Assembly: GCA_037893245.1 (NCBI GenBank)
Contig: JBAIAA010001616.1
Location: forward strand, 1 to 64,000
Length of the DNA stretch: 64,000 nt
Source of the DNA: Crossaster papposus
Taxonomy: Eukaryota > Echinodermata > Asteroidea > Velatida > Solasteridae
Direction: 5' to 3'
Shown piece after piece: positions 28,642 to 41,338 of the stretch. The notes below the pieces were generated by a model. That model made no database searches and had not been told where the DNA came from. It saw only the letters and a list, made by a program, of their open reading frames with translations. The position numbers and the translations under genes were made by a program. Numbering within the stretch: position 1 is the first letter of the stretch; every line of letters begins with the position of its first letter.

Positions 28642-28661
28642 TTTCTTAGGCTTTTCCTTTA
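28642..28661 (+). repeat. Severely shortened spacer or unit remnant (20 bp)
   Basis: TTTCTTAGGCTTTTCCTTTA lies between perfect 31-mers. It retains GGCTT and TTTA, which match the spacer, and TTTCTTA and TTCC, which match the 31-mer. Whether it was a spacer or a unit cannot be settled from sequence alone, but its GGCTT and its spacing from neighbours (75 and 106 units) favour a spacer. Confidence 0.55.
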
Positions 28662-31600
28662 TTTCTTATGCACACTTCTTTCCCTTTACATATTTCTTAT
28701 GCACACTTCTTTCCCTTTACATATTTCTTATGCACACTTCTTTCCCTTTACATATTTCTTATGCACACTTCTTTCCCTTTACATATTTCTTATGCACACT
28801 TCTTTCCCTTTACATATTTCTTATGCACACTTCTTTCCCTTTACATATTTCTTATGCACACTTCTTTCCCTTTACATATTTCTTATGCACACTTCTTTCC
28901 CTTTACATATTTCTTATGCACACTTCTTTCCCTTTACATATTTCTTATGCACACTTCTTTCCCTTTACATATTTCTTATGCACACTTCTTTCCCTTTACA
29001 TATTTCTTATGCACACTTCTTTCCCTTTACATATTTCTTATGCACACTTCTTTCCCTTTACATATTTCTTATGCACACTTCTTTCCCTTTACATATTTCT
29101 TATGCACACTTCTTTCCCTTTACATATTTCTTATGCACACTTCTTTCCCTTTACATATTTCTTATGCACACTTCTTTCCCTTTACATATTTCTTATGCAC
29201 ACTTCTTTCCCTTTACATATTTCTTATGCACACTTCTTTCCCTTTACATATTTCTTATGCACACTTCTTTCCCTTTACATATTTCTTATGCACACTTCTT
29301 TCCCTTTACATATTTCTTATGCACACTTCTTTCCCTTTACATATTTCTTATGCACACTTCTTTCCCTTTACATATTTCTTATGCACACTTCTTTCCCTTT
29401 ACATATTTCTTATGCACACTTCTTTCCTTTACATATTTCTTATGCACACTTCTTTCCCTCTTACATATTTCTTATGCACACTTCTTTCCCTTTACATATT
29501 TCTTATGCACACTTCTTTCCCTTTACATATTTCTTATGCACACTTCTTTCCCTTTACATATTTCTTATGCACACTTCTTTCCCTTTACATATTTCTTATG
29601 CACACTTCTTTCCCTTTACATATTTCTTATGCACACTTCTTTCCCTTTACATATTTCTTATGCACACTTCTTTCCCTTTACATATTTCTTATGCACACTT
29701 CTTTCCCTTTACATATTTCTTATGCACACTTCTTTCCCTTTACATATTTCTTATGCACACTTCTTTCCCTTTACATATTTCTTATGCACACTTCTTTCCC
29801 TTTACATATTTCTTATGCACACTTCTTTCCCTTTACATATTTCTTATGCACACTTCTTTCCCTTTACATATTTCTTATGCACACTTCTTTCCCTTTACAT
29901 ATTTCTTATGCACACTTCTTTCCCTTTACATATTTCTTATGCACACTTCTTTCCCTTTACATATTTCTTATGCACACTTCTTTCCCTTTACATATTTCTT
30001 ATGCACACTTCTTTCCCTTTACATATTTCTTATGCACACTTCTTTCCCTTTACATATTTCTTATGCACACTTCTTTCCCTTTACATATTTCTTATGCACA
30101 CTTCTTTCCCTTTACATATTTCTTATGCACACTTCTTTCCCTTTACATATTTCTTATGCACACTTCTTTCCCTTTACATATTTCTTATGCACACTTCTTT
30201 CCCTTTACATATTTCTTATGCACACTTCTTTCCCTTTACATATTTCTTATGCACACTTCTTTCCCTTTACATATTTCTTATGCACACTTCTTTCCCTTTA
30301 CATATTTCTTATGCACACTTCTTTCCCTTTACATATTTCTTATGCACACTTCTTTCCCTTTACATATTTCTTATGCACACTTCTTTCCCTTTACATATTT
30401 CTTATGCACACTTCTTTCCCTTTACATATTTCTTATGCACACTTCTTTCCCTTTACATATTTCTTATGCACACTTCTTTCCCTTTACATATTTCTTATGC
30501 ACACTTCTTTCCCTTTACATATTTCTTATGCACACTTCTTTCCCTTTACATATTTCTTATGCACACTTCTTTCCCTTTACATATTTCTTATGCACACTTC
30601 TTTCCCTTTACATATTTCTTATGCACACTTCTTTCCCTTTACATATTTCTTATGCACACTTCTTTCCCTTTACATATTTCTTATGCACACTTCTTTCCCT
30701 TTACATATTTCTTATGCACACTTCTTTCCCTTTACATATTTCTTATGCACACTTCTTTCCCTTTACATATTTCTTATGCACACTTCTTTCCCTTTACATA
30801 TTTCTTATGCACACTTCTTTCCCTTTACATATTTCTTATGCACACTTCTTTCCCTTTACATATTTCTTATGCACACTTCTTTCCCTTTACATATTTCTTA
30901 TGCACACTTCTTTCCCTTTACATATTTCTTATGCACACTTCTTTCCCTTTACATATTTCTTATGCACACTTCTTTCCCTTTACATATTTCTTATGCACAC
31001 TTCTTTCCCTTTACATATTATTTCTTATGCACACTTCTTTCCCTTTACATATTTCTTATGCACACTTCTTTCCCTTTACATATTTCTTATGCACACTTCT
31101 TTCCCTTTACATATTTCTTATGCACACTTCTTTCCCTTTACATATTTCTTATGCACACTTCTTTCCCTTTACATATTTCTTATGCACACTTCTTTCCCTT
31201 TACATATTTCTTATGCACACTTCTTTCCCTTTACATATTTCTTATGCACACTTCTTTCCCTTTACATATTTCTTATGCACACTTCTTTCCCTTTACATAT
31301 TTCTTATGCACACTTCTTTCCCTTTACATATTTCTTATGCACACTTCTTTCCCTTTACATATTTCTTATGCACACTTCTTTCCCTTTACATATTTCTTAT
31401 GCACACTTCTTTCCCTTTACATATTTCTTATGCACACTTCTTTCCCTTTACATATTTCTTATGCACACTTCTTTCCCTTTACATATTTCTTATGCACACT
31501 TCTTTCCCTTTACATATTTCTTATGCACACTTCTTTCCCTTTACATATTTCTTATGCACACTTCTTTCCCTTTACATATTTCTTATGCACACTTCTTTCC

Positions 31601-31950
31601 CTTTACATATTTCTTATGCACACTTCTTTCCCTTTACATATTTCTTATGCACACTTCTTTCCCTTTACATATTTCTTATGCACACTTCTTTCCCTTTACA
31701 TATTTCTTATGCACACTTCTTTCCCTTTACATATTTCTTATGCACACTTCTTTCCCTTTACATATTTCTTATGCACACTTCTTTCCCTTTACATATTTCT
31801 TATGCACACTTCTTTCCCTTTACATATTTCTTATGCACACTTCTTTCCCTTTACATATTTCTTATGCACACTTCTTTCCCTTTACATATTTCTTATGCAC
31901 ACTTCTTTCCCTTTACATATTTCTTATGCACACTTCTTTCCCTTTACATA

Positions 31951-31980
31951 TTTACTCGAGGCTTTCCCACATCATGTTTA
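31951..31980 (+). repeat. Degraded type B spacer (30 bp)
   Basis: TTTACTCGAGGC, then TTTCCCACATCATG, then TTTA. Against type B it has lost six bases: one A, one G, two at GT, and two at TG. All are losses with no substitution. XhoI is kept; the dyad loses the last two bases of its right arm. Confidence 0.8.
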
Positions 31981-33018
31981 TTTCTTATGCACACTTCTTT
32001 CCCTTTACATATTTCTTATGCACACTTCTTTCCCTTTACATATTTCTTATGCACACTTCTTTCCCTTTACATATTTCTTATGCACACTTCTTTCCCTTTA
32101 CATATTTCTTATGCACACTTCTTTCCCTTTACATATTTCTTATGCACACTTCTTTCCCTTTACATATTTCTTATGCACACTTCTTTCCCTTTACATATTT
32201 CTTATGCACACTTCTTTCCCTTTACATATTTCTTATGCACACTTCTTTCCCTTTACATATTTCTTATGCACACTTCTTTCCCTTTACATATTTCTTATGC
32301 ACACTTCTTTCCCTTTACATATTTCTTATGCACACTTCTTTCCCTTTACATATTTCTTATGCACACTTCTTTCCCTTTACATATTTCTTATGCACACTTC
32401 TTTCCCTTTACATATTTCTTATGCACACTTCTTTCCCTTTACATATTTCTTATGCACACTTCTTTCCCTTTACATATTTCTTATGCACACTTCTTTCCCT
32501 TTACATATTTCTTATGCACACTTCTTTCCCTTTACATATTTCTTATGCACACTTCTTTCCCTTTACATATTTCTTATGCACACTTCTTTCCCTTTACATA
32601 TTTCTTATGCACACTTCTTTCCCTTTACATATTTCTTATGCACACTTCTTTCCCTTTACATATTTCTTATGCACACTTCTTTCCCTTTACATATTTCTTA
32701 TGCACACTTCTTTCCCTTTACATATTTCTTATGCACACTTCTTTCCCTTTACATATTTCTTATGCACACTTCTTTCCCTTTACATATTTCTTATGCACAC
32801 TTCTTTCCCTTTACATATTTCTTATGCACACTTCTTTCCCTTTACATATTTCTTATGCACACTTCTTTCCCTTTACATATTTCTTATGCACACTTCTTTC
32901 CCTTTACATATTTCTTATGCACACTTCTTTCCCTTTACATATTTCTTATGCACACTTCTTTCCCTTTACATATTTCTTATGCACACTTCTTTCCCTTTAC
33001 ATATTTCTTATGCACACT

Positions 33019-34305
33019 ACTTTCCCTTTACATATTTCTTATGCACACTTCTTTCCCTTTACATATTTCTTATGCACACTTCTTTCCCTTTACATATTTC
33101 TTATGCACACTTCTTTCCCTTTACATATTTCTTATGCACACTTCTTTCCCTTTACATATTTCTTATGCACACTTCTTTCCCTTTACATATTTCTTATGCA
33201 CACTTCTTTCCCTTTACTTATTTCTTATGCACACTTCTTTCCCTTTACATATTTCTTATGCACACTTCTTTCCCTTTACATATTTCTTATGCACACTTCT
33301 TTCCCTTTACATATTTCTTATGCACACTTCTTTCCCTTTACATATTTCTCATGCACACTTCTTTCCCTTTACATATTTCTTATGCACACTTCTTTCCCTT
33401 TACATATTTCTTATGCACACTTCTTTCCCTTTACATATTTCTTATGCACACTTCTTTCCCTTTACATATTTCTTATGCACACTTCTTTCCATTTACATAT
33501 TTCTTATGCACACTTCTTTCCCTTTACATATTTCTTATGCACACTTCTTTCCCTTTACATATTTCTTATGCACACTTCTTTCCCTTTACATATTTCTTAT
33601 GCACACTTCTTTCCCTTTACATATTTCTTATGCACACTTCTTTCCCTTTACATATTTCTTATGCACACTTCTTTCCCTTTACATATTTCTTATGCACACT
33701 TCTTTCCCTTTACATATTTCTTATGCACACTTCATTCCCTTTACATATTTCTTATGCACACTTCTTTCCCTTTACATATTTCTTATGCACACTTCTTTCC
33801 CTTTACATATTTCTTATGCACACTTCTTTCCCTTTACATATTTCTTATGCACACTTCTTTCCCTTTACATATTTCTTATGCACACTTCTTTCCCTTTACA
33901 TATTTCTTATGCACACTTCTTTCCCTTTACATATTTCTTATGCACACTTCTTTCCCTTTACATATTTCTTATGCACACTTCTTTTCCTTTACATATTTCT
34001 TATGCACACTTCTTTCCCTTTACATATTTCTTATGCACACTTCTTTCCCTTTACATATTTCTTATGCACACTTCTTTCCCTTTACATATTTCTTATGCAC
34101 ACTTCTTTCCCTTTACATATTTCTTATGCACACTTCTTTCCCTTTACATATTTCTTATGCACACTTCTTTCCCTTTACATATTTCTTATGCACACTTCTT
34201 TCCCTTTACATATTTCTTATGCACACTTCTTTCCCTTTACATATTTCTTATGCACACTTCTTTCCCTTTACATATTTCTTATGCACACTTCTTTCCCTTT
34301 ACATA
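33019..34305 (+). repeat. Return of substitution variants before the spacer-dense domain
   Basis: Point substitutions in the 31-mers resume: CACTAC near 33,019, ACTTATTTC near 33,217, TCTCATG near 33,350, TTCCATTT near 33,491, TTCATTCCC near 33,734 and TTTTCC near 33,985. The last two recur near 36,340 and 36,591, so the end of this segment is homologous to 36,039-37,035, with a four-unit length difference close to the spacer. Confidence 0.8.
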
Positions 34306-34341
34306 TTTAACTCGAGGGCTTGTTCCCACATCATGTGTTTA
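34306..34341 (+). repeat. 36-bp spacer, type B (reference for the right domain)
   Basis: An intact spacer with GTTCCCAC, CTCGAG at positions 7-12 and the dyad CACATCATGTG at positions 22-32 (5-base arms, one-base centre). It ends TGTTTA, which with the next unit gives TGTTTATTTC. Type B and its minor variants account for 77 of the 84 intact spacers after 34 kb. Variants include CTCGACGG (35,059, 37,789, 39,739), ATGTCTTT (43,107, 48,946, 52,841) and ATGTAATTA (52,361). Confidence 0.93.
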
Positions 34342-35940
34342 TTTCTTATGCACACTTCTTTCCCTTTACATATTTCTTATGCACACTTATTTCCCTTTAC
34401 ATATTTCTTATGCACACTTCTTTCCCTTGACATATTTAACTCGAGGGCTTGTTCCCACATCATGTGTTTATTTCTTATGCACACTTCTTTCCCTTTACAT
34501 ATTTCTTATGCACACTTCTTTCCCTTTACATATTTCTTATGCACACTTCTTTCCCTTTACATATTTCTTATGCACACTTCTTTCCCTTTAAATATTTCTT
34601 ATGCACACTTCTTTCCCTTTACATATTTCTTATGCACACTTCTTTCCCTTTACATATTTCTTATGCACACTTCTTTCCCTTTACATATTTCTTATGCACA
34701 CTTCTTTCCCTTTACATATTTCTTATGCACACTTATTTCCCTTTACATATTTATTATGCACACTTCTTTCCCTTTACATATTTCTTATGCACACTTATTT
34801 CCCTTTACATATTTCTTATGCACACTTCTTTCCCTTTACATATTTCTTATGCACACTTCTTTCCCTTTACATATTTCTTATGCACACTTCTTTCCCTTTA
34901 CATATTTCTTATGCACACTTCTTTCCCTTTACATATTTCTTATGCACACTTCTTTCCCTTTACATATTTCTTATGCACACTTCTTTCCCTTGATTATTTC
35001 TTATGCACACTTCTTTCCCTTTACATATTCCTTATGCACACTTCTTTCCCTTTACATATTTAACTCGACGGCTTGTTCCCACATCATGTGTTTATTTCTT
35101 ATGCACACTTCTTTCCCTTTACATATTTAACTCGAGGGCTTGTTCCCACATCATGTGTTTATTTCTTATGCACACTTCTTTCCCTTTACATATTTCTTAT
35201 GCACACTTCTTTCCCTTTACATATTTTGTATGCACACTTCTTTCCCTTTACATATTTAACTCGAGGGCTTGTTCCCACATCATGTGTTTATTTCTTATGC
35301 ACACTTCTTTCCCTTTACATATTTCTTATGCACACTTCTTTCCCTTTACATATTTCTTATGCACACTTCTTTCCCTTTACATATTTCTTATGCACACTTC
35401 TTTCCCTTTACATATTTCTTATGCACACTTCTTTCCCTTTACATATTTCTTATGCACACTTCTTTCCCTTTACATATTTCTTATGCACACTTCTTTCCCT
35501 TTACATATTTCTTATGCACACTTCTTTCCCTTTACATATTTCTTATGCACACTTCTTTCCCTTTACATATTTCTTATGCACACTTCTTTCCCTTTACATA
35601 TTTCTTATGCACACTTCTTTCCCTTTACATATTTCTTATGCACACTTCTTTCCCTTTACATATTTCTTATGCACACTTCTTTCCCTTTACATATTTCTTA
35701 TGCACACTTCTTTCCCTTTACATATTTCTTATGCACACTTCTTTCCCTTTACATATTTCTTATGCACACTTCTTTCCCTTTACATATTTCTTAGGCACAC
35801 TTCTTTCCCTTTACATATTTCTTATGCACACTTCTTTCCCTTTACATATTTCTTATGCACACTTCTTTCCCTTTACATATTTCTTATGCACACTTCTTTC
35901 CCTTTATTATTTCTTATGCACACTTCTTTCCCTTTACATA
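34306..35940 (+). repeat. Right domain, three-copy module, copy 1
   Basis: Type B spacers at 34306, 34435, 35059, 35126 and 35255, separated by 3, 19, 1 and 3 units, then 21 units to a type A spacer. Marker features are CCCTTGACAT before the second spacer, TTTAAATATTTC near 34,591, a 30-bp unit with CTTGATTATTTC near 34,990, a CTCGACGG spacer (XhoI lost) at 35059, ATTTTGTATG near 35,226, TTAGGCAC near 35,793 and a 30-bp unit with TTTATTATTTC near 35,905. Confidence 0.9.
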
Positions 35941-37035
35941 TTTAACTCGAGGGCTTGTCCCGACATCATGTGTTTATTTCTTATGCACACTTCTTTCCCT
36001 TTACATATTTCTTATGCACACTTCTTTCCCTTTACATATTTAACTCGAGGGCTTGTCCCGACATCATGTGTTTATTTCTTATGCACACTTCTTTCCCTTT
36101 ACATATTTCTTATGCACACTTCTTTCCCTTTACATATTTCTTATGCACACTTCTTTCCCTTTACATATTTCTTATGCACACTTCTTTCCCTTTACATATT
36201 TCTTATGCACACTTCTTTCCCTTTACATATTTCTTATGCACACTTCTTTCCCTTTACATATTTCTTATGCACACTTCTTTCCCTTTACATATTTCTTATG
36301 CACACTTCTTTCCCTTTACATATTTCTTATGCACACTTCATTCCCTTTACATATTTCTTATGCACACTTCTTTCCCTTTACATATTTCTTATGCACACTT
36401 CTTTCCCTTTACATATTTCTTATGCACACTTCTTTCCCTTTACATATTTCTTATGCACACTTCTTTCCCTTTACATATTTCTTATGCACACTTCTTTCCC
36501 TTTACATATTTCTTATGCACACTTCTTTCCCTTTACATATTTCTTATGCACACTTCTTTCCCTTTACATATTTCTTATGCACACTTCTTTTCCTTTACAT
36601 ATTTCTTATGCACACTTCTTTCCCTTTACATATTTCTTATGCACACTTCTTTCCCTTTACATATTTCTTATGCACACTTCTTTCCCTTTACATATTTCTT
36701 ATGCACACTTCTTTCCCTTTACATATTTCTTATGCACACTTCTTTCCCTTTACATATTTCTTATGCACACTTCTTTCCCTTTACATATTTATTATGCACA
36801 CTTCTTTCCCTTTACATATTTCTTATGCACACTTCTTTCCCTTTACATATTTCTTATGCACACTTCTTTCCCTTTACATATTTCTTATGCACACTTCTTT
36901 CCCTTTACATATTTCTTATGCACACTTCTTTCCCTTTACATATTTCTTATGCACACTTCTTTCCCTTTACATATTTCTTATGCACACTTCTTTCCCTTTA
37001 CATATTTCTTATGCACACTTCTTTCCCTTTACATA
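35941..37035 (+). repeat. Link between module copies 1 and 2, with two type A spacers
   Basis: Type A spacers at 35,941 and 36,039 are separated by two units, followed by 31 units. The 31-unit stretch carries TTCATTCCC (36,340) and TTTTCC (36,591), matching 33,734 and 33,985. The full tandem period of copies 1 and 2 is 2,730 bases. Confidence 0.85.
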
Positions 37036-38670
37036 TTTAACTCGAGGGCTTGTTCCCACATCATGTGTTTATTTCTTATGCACACTTCTTTCCCTTTACA
37101 TATTTCTTATGCACACTTATTTCCCTTTACATATTTCTTATGCACACTTCTTTCCCTTGACATATTTAACTCGAGGGCTTGTTCCCACATCATGTGTTTA
37201 TTTCTTATGCACACTTCTTTCCCTTTACATATTTCTTATGCACACTTCTTTCCCTTTACATATTTCTTATGCACACTTCTTTCCCTTTACATATTTCTTA
37301 TGCACACTTCTTTCCCTTTAAATATTTCTTATGCACACTTCTTTCCCTTTACATATTTCTTATGCACACCTCTTTCCCTTTACATATTTCTTATGCACAC
37401 TTCTTTCCCTTTACATATTTCTTATGCACACTTCTTTCCCTTTACATATTTCTTATGCACACTTATTTCCCTTTACATATTTATTATGCACACTTCTTTC
37501 CCTTTACATATTTCTTATGCACACTTATTTCCCTTTACATATTTCTTATGCACACTTCTTTCCCTTTACATATTTCTTATGCACACTTATTTCCCTTTAC
37601 ATATTTCTTATGCACACTTCTTTCCCTTTACATATTTCTTATGCACACTTCTTTCCCTTTACATATTTCTTATGCACACTTCTTTCCCTTTACATATTTC
37701 TTATGCACACTTCTTTCCCTTGATTATTTCTTATGCACACTTCTTTCCCTTTACATATTCCTTATGCACACTTCTTTCCCTTTACATATTTAACTCGACG
37801 GCTTGTTTCCACATCATGTGTTTATTTCTTATGCACACTTCTTTCCCTTTACATATTTAACTCGAGGGCTTGTTCCCACATCATGTGTTTATTTCTTATG
37901 CACACTTCTTTCCCTTTACATATTTCTTATGCACACTTCTTTCCCTTTACATATTTTGTATGCACACTTCTTTCCCTTTACATATTTAACTCGAGGGCTT
38001 GTTCCCACATCATGTGTTTATTTCTTATGCACACTTCTTTCCCTTTACATATTTCTTATGCACACTTCTTTCCCTTTACATATTTCTTATGCACACTTCT
38101 TTCCCTTTACATATTTCTTATGCACACTTCTTTCCCTTTACATATTTCTTATGCACACTTCTTTCCCTTTACATATTTCTTATGCACACTTCTTTCCCTT
38201 TACATATTTCTTATGCACACTTCTTTCCCTTTACATATTTCTTATGCACACTTCTTTCCCTTTACATATTTCTTATGCACACTTCTTTCCCTTTACATAT
38301 TTCTTATGCACACTTCTTTCCCTTTACATATTTCTTATGCACACTTCTTTCCCTTTACATATTTCTTATGCACACTTCTTTCCCTTTACATATTTCTTAT
38401 GCACACTTCTTTCCCTTTACATATTTCTTATGCACACTTCTTTCCCTTTACATATTTCTTATGCACACTTCTTTCCCTTTACATATTTCTTATGCACACT
38501 TCTTTCCCTTTACATATTTCTTAGGCACACTTCTTTCCCTTTACATATTTCTTATGCACACTTCTTTCCCTTTACATATTTCTTATGCACACTTCTTTCC
38601 CTTTACATATTTCTTATGCACACTTCTTTCCCTTTATTATTTCTTATGCACACTTCTTTCCCTTTACATA
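37036..38670 (+). repeat. Right domain, three-copy module, copy 2
   Basis: Spacers at 37036, 37165, 37789, 37856 and 37985 repeat copy 1 exactly 2,730 bases downstream, with the same length and the same marker units. Changes specific to this copy include a CACACCTC unit near 37,370 and GTTTCCAC in the spacer at 37,789. CTTATTTCCC near 37,589 is shared with copy 3 but absent from copy 1. Confidence 0.9.
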
Positions 38671-38985
38671 TTTAACTCGAGGGCTTGTCCCGACATCATG
38701 TGTTTATTTCTTATGCACACTTCTTTCCCTTTGCATATTTCTTATGCACACTTCTTTCCCTTTACATATTTCTTATGCACACTTCTTTCCCTTTACATAT
38801 TTCTTATGCACACTTCTTTCCCTTTACATATTTCTTATGCACACTTCTTTCCCTTTACATATTTCTTATGCACACTTCTTTCCCTTTACATATTTCTTAT
38901 GCACACTTCTTTCCCTTTACATATTTCTTATGCACACTTCTTTCCCTTTACATATTTCTTATGCACACTTCTTTCCCTTTACATA
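38671..38985 (+). repeat. Shortened link between module copies 2 and 3
   Basis: One type A spacer followed by 9 units. Compared with the 35,941-37,035 link it lacks the second type A spacer and 24 units (780 bases). A TTTGCATATTTC change lies near 38,733. It explains why copies 2 and 3 are 1,950 bases apart and copies 1 and 2 are 2,730 apart. Confidence 0.85.
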
Positions 38986-40620
38986 TTTAACTCGAGGGCT
39001 TGTTCCCACATCATGTGTTTATTTCTTATGCACACTTCTTTCCCTTTACATATTTCTTATGCACACTTATTTCCCTTTACATATTTCTTATGCACACTTC
39101 TTTCCCTTGACATATTTAACTCGAGGGCTTGTTCCCACATCATGTGTTTATTTCTTATGCACACTTCTTTCCCTTTACATATTTCTTATGCACACTTCTT
39201 TCCCTTTACATATTTCTTATGCACACTTCTTTCCCTTTACATATTTCTTATGCACACTTCTTTCCCTTTAAATATTTCTTATGCACACTTCTTTCCCTTT
39301 ACATATTTCTTATGCACACTTCTTTCCCTTTACATATTTCTTATGCACACTTCTTTCCCTTTACATATTTCTTATGCACACTTCTTTCCCTTTACATATT
39401 TCTTATGCACACTTATTTCCCTTTACATATTTATTATGCACACTTCTTTCCCTTTACATATTTCTTATGCACACTTATTTCCCTTTACATATTTCTTATG
39501 CACACTTCTTTCCCTTTACATATTTCTTATGCACACTTATTTCCCTTTACATATTTCTTATGCACACTTCTTTCCCTTTACATATTTCTTATGCACACTT
39601 CTTTCCCTTTACATATTTCTTATGCACACTTCTTTCCCTTTACATATTTCTTATGCACACTTCTTTCCCTTGATTATTTCTTATGCACACTTCTTTCCCT
39701 TTACATATTCCTTATGCACACTTCTTTCCCTTTACATATTTAACTCGACGGCTTGTTCCCACATCATGTGTTTATTTCTTATGCACACTTCTTTCCCTTT
39801 ACATATTTAACTCGAGGGCTTGTTCCCACATCATGTGTTTATTTCTTATGCACACTTCTTTCCCTTTACATATTTCTTATGCACACTTCTTTCCCTTTAC
39901 ATATTTTGTATGCACACTTCTTTCCCTTTACATATTTAACTCGAGGGCTTGTTCCCACATCATGTGTTTATTTCTTATGCACACTTCTTTCCCTTTACAT
40001 ATTTCTTATGCACACTTCTTTCCCTTTACATATTTCTTATGCACACTTCTTTCCCTTTACATATTTCTTATGCACACTTCTTTCCCTTTACATATTTCTT
40101 ATGCACACTTCTTTCCCTTTACATATTTCTTATGCACACTTCTTTCCCTTTACATATTTCTTATGCACACTTCTTTCCCTTTACATATTTCTTATGCACA
40201 CTTCTTTCCCTTTACATATTTCTTATGCACACTTCTTTCCCTTTACATATTTCTTATGCACACTTCTTTCCCTTTACATATTTCTTATGCACACTTCTTT
40301 CCCTTTACATATTTCTTATGCACACTTCTTTCCCTTTACATATTTCTTATGCACACTTCTTTCCCTTTACATATTTCTTATGCACACTTCTTTCCCTTTA
40401 CATATTTCTTATGCACACTTCTTTCCCTTTACATATTTCTTATGCACACTTCTTTCCCTTTACATATTTCTTAGGCACACTTCTTTCCCTTTACATATTT
40501 CTTATGCACACTTCTTTCCCTTTACATATTTCTTATGCACACTTCTTTCCCTTTACATATTTCTTATGCACACTTCTTTCCCTTTATTATTTCTTATGCA
40601 CACTTCTTTCCCTTTACATA
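38986..40620 (+). repeat. Right domain, three-copy module, copy 3
   Basis: Spacers at 38986, 39115, 39739, 39806 and 39935 repeat copy 2 at an offset of 1,950 bases, with all marker units kept, including CTCGACGG at 39,739 and TTAGGCAC near 40,493. It shares the CTTATTTCCC unit near 39,539 with copy 2, so copies 2 and 3 are closer to each other than to copy 1. Confidence 0.9.
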
Positions 40621-41338
40621 TTTAACTCGAGGGCTTGTCCCGACATCATGTGTTTATTTCTTATGCACACTTCTTTCCCTTTACATATTTCTTATGCACA
40701 CTTCTTTCCCTTTACATATTTCTTATGCACACTTCTTTCCCTTTACATATTTCTTATGCACACTTCTTTCCCTTTACATATTTCTTATGCACACTTCTTT
40801 CCCTTTACATATTTCTTATGCACACTTCTTTCCCTTTACATATTTCTTATGCACACTTCTTTCCCTTTACATATTTCTTATGCACACTTCTTTCCCTTTA
40901 CATATTTCTTATGCACACTTCTTTCCCTTTACATATTTCTTATGCACACTTCTTTCCCTTTACATATTTCTTATGCACACTTCTTTCCCTTTACATATTT
41001 CTTATGCACACTTCTTTCCCTTTACATATTTCTTATGCACACTTCTTTCCCTTAACATATTTCTTATGCACACTTCTTTCCCTTTACATATTTCTTATGC
41101 ACACTTCTTTCCCTTTACATATTTCTTATGCACACTTCTTTCCCTTTACATATTTCTTATGCACACTTCTTTCCCTTTACATATTTCTTATGCACACTTC
41201 TTTCCCTTTACATATTTCTTATGCACACTTCTTTCCCTTTACATATTTCTTATGCACACTTCTTTCCCTTTACATATTTCTTATGCACACTTCTTTCCCT
41301 TTACATATTTCTTATGCACACTTCTTTCCCTTTACATG
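40621..41338 (+). repeat. Type A spacer with a 22-unit block, first of four related blocks
   Basis: A type A spacer and 22 units, ending in a spacer preceded by ACATGTTT. A CCCTTAACAT change at 41,054 lies 285 bases before that spacer. The same change recurs at 44,350 and 50,220 (285 bases before the spacer) and at 53,898 (223 bases before). The four blocks starting at 40,621, 43,855, 49,787 and 53,465 therefore share one origin, and this one links the three-copy module to the later higher-order repeat. Confidence 0.85.

Larger units (their letters stand above)
12712..33018 (+). repeat. Homogenised core of near-identical 31-mers
   Basis: Over about 20 kb I find a single substitution in a 31-mer (C to A at 15,500). 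The flanking domains show many. The other deviations are isolated indels, each seen once: 15,081 (-1), 15,577 (-1), 15,667 (-2), 15,938 (+1), 20,181 (-7), 27,031 (-1), 29,421 (-1), 29,457 (+1) and 31,018 (+3). One intact and five degraded spacers are separated by 148, 133, 48, 75 and 106 units. Either a recent large expansion or an assembly consensus that averaged over unresolved copies could give this pattern. Copy number here should be treated as uncertain. Confidence 0.85.

Noticed and set aside
12094..35130. Very long forward open reading frames, here and across the rest of the window, with repeated hydrophobic translation
   Set aside because: All three forward frames are open at once because the unit lacks stops and its length is 1 modulo 3. 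Substitutions show no codon periodicity, many apparent starts are TTG inside spacers, and ends are simply spacer TAAs. There is no gene evidence.
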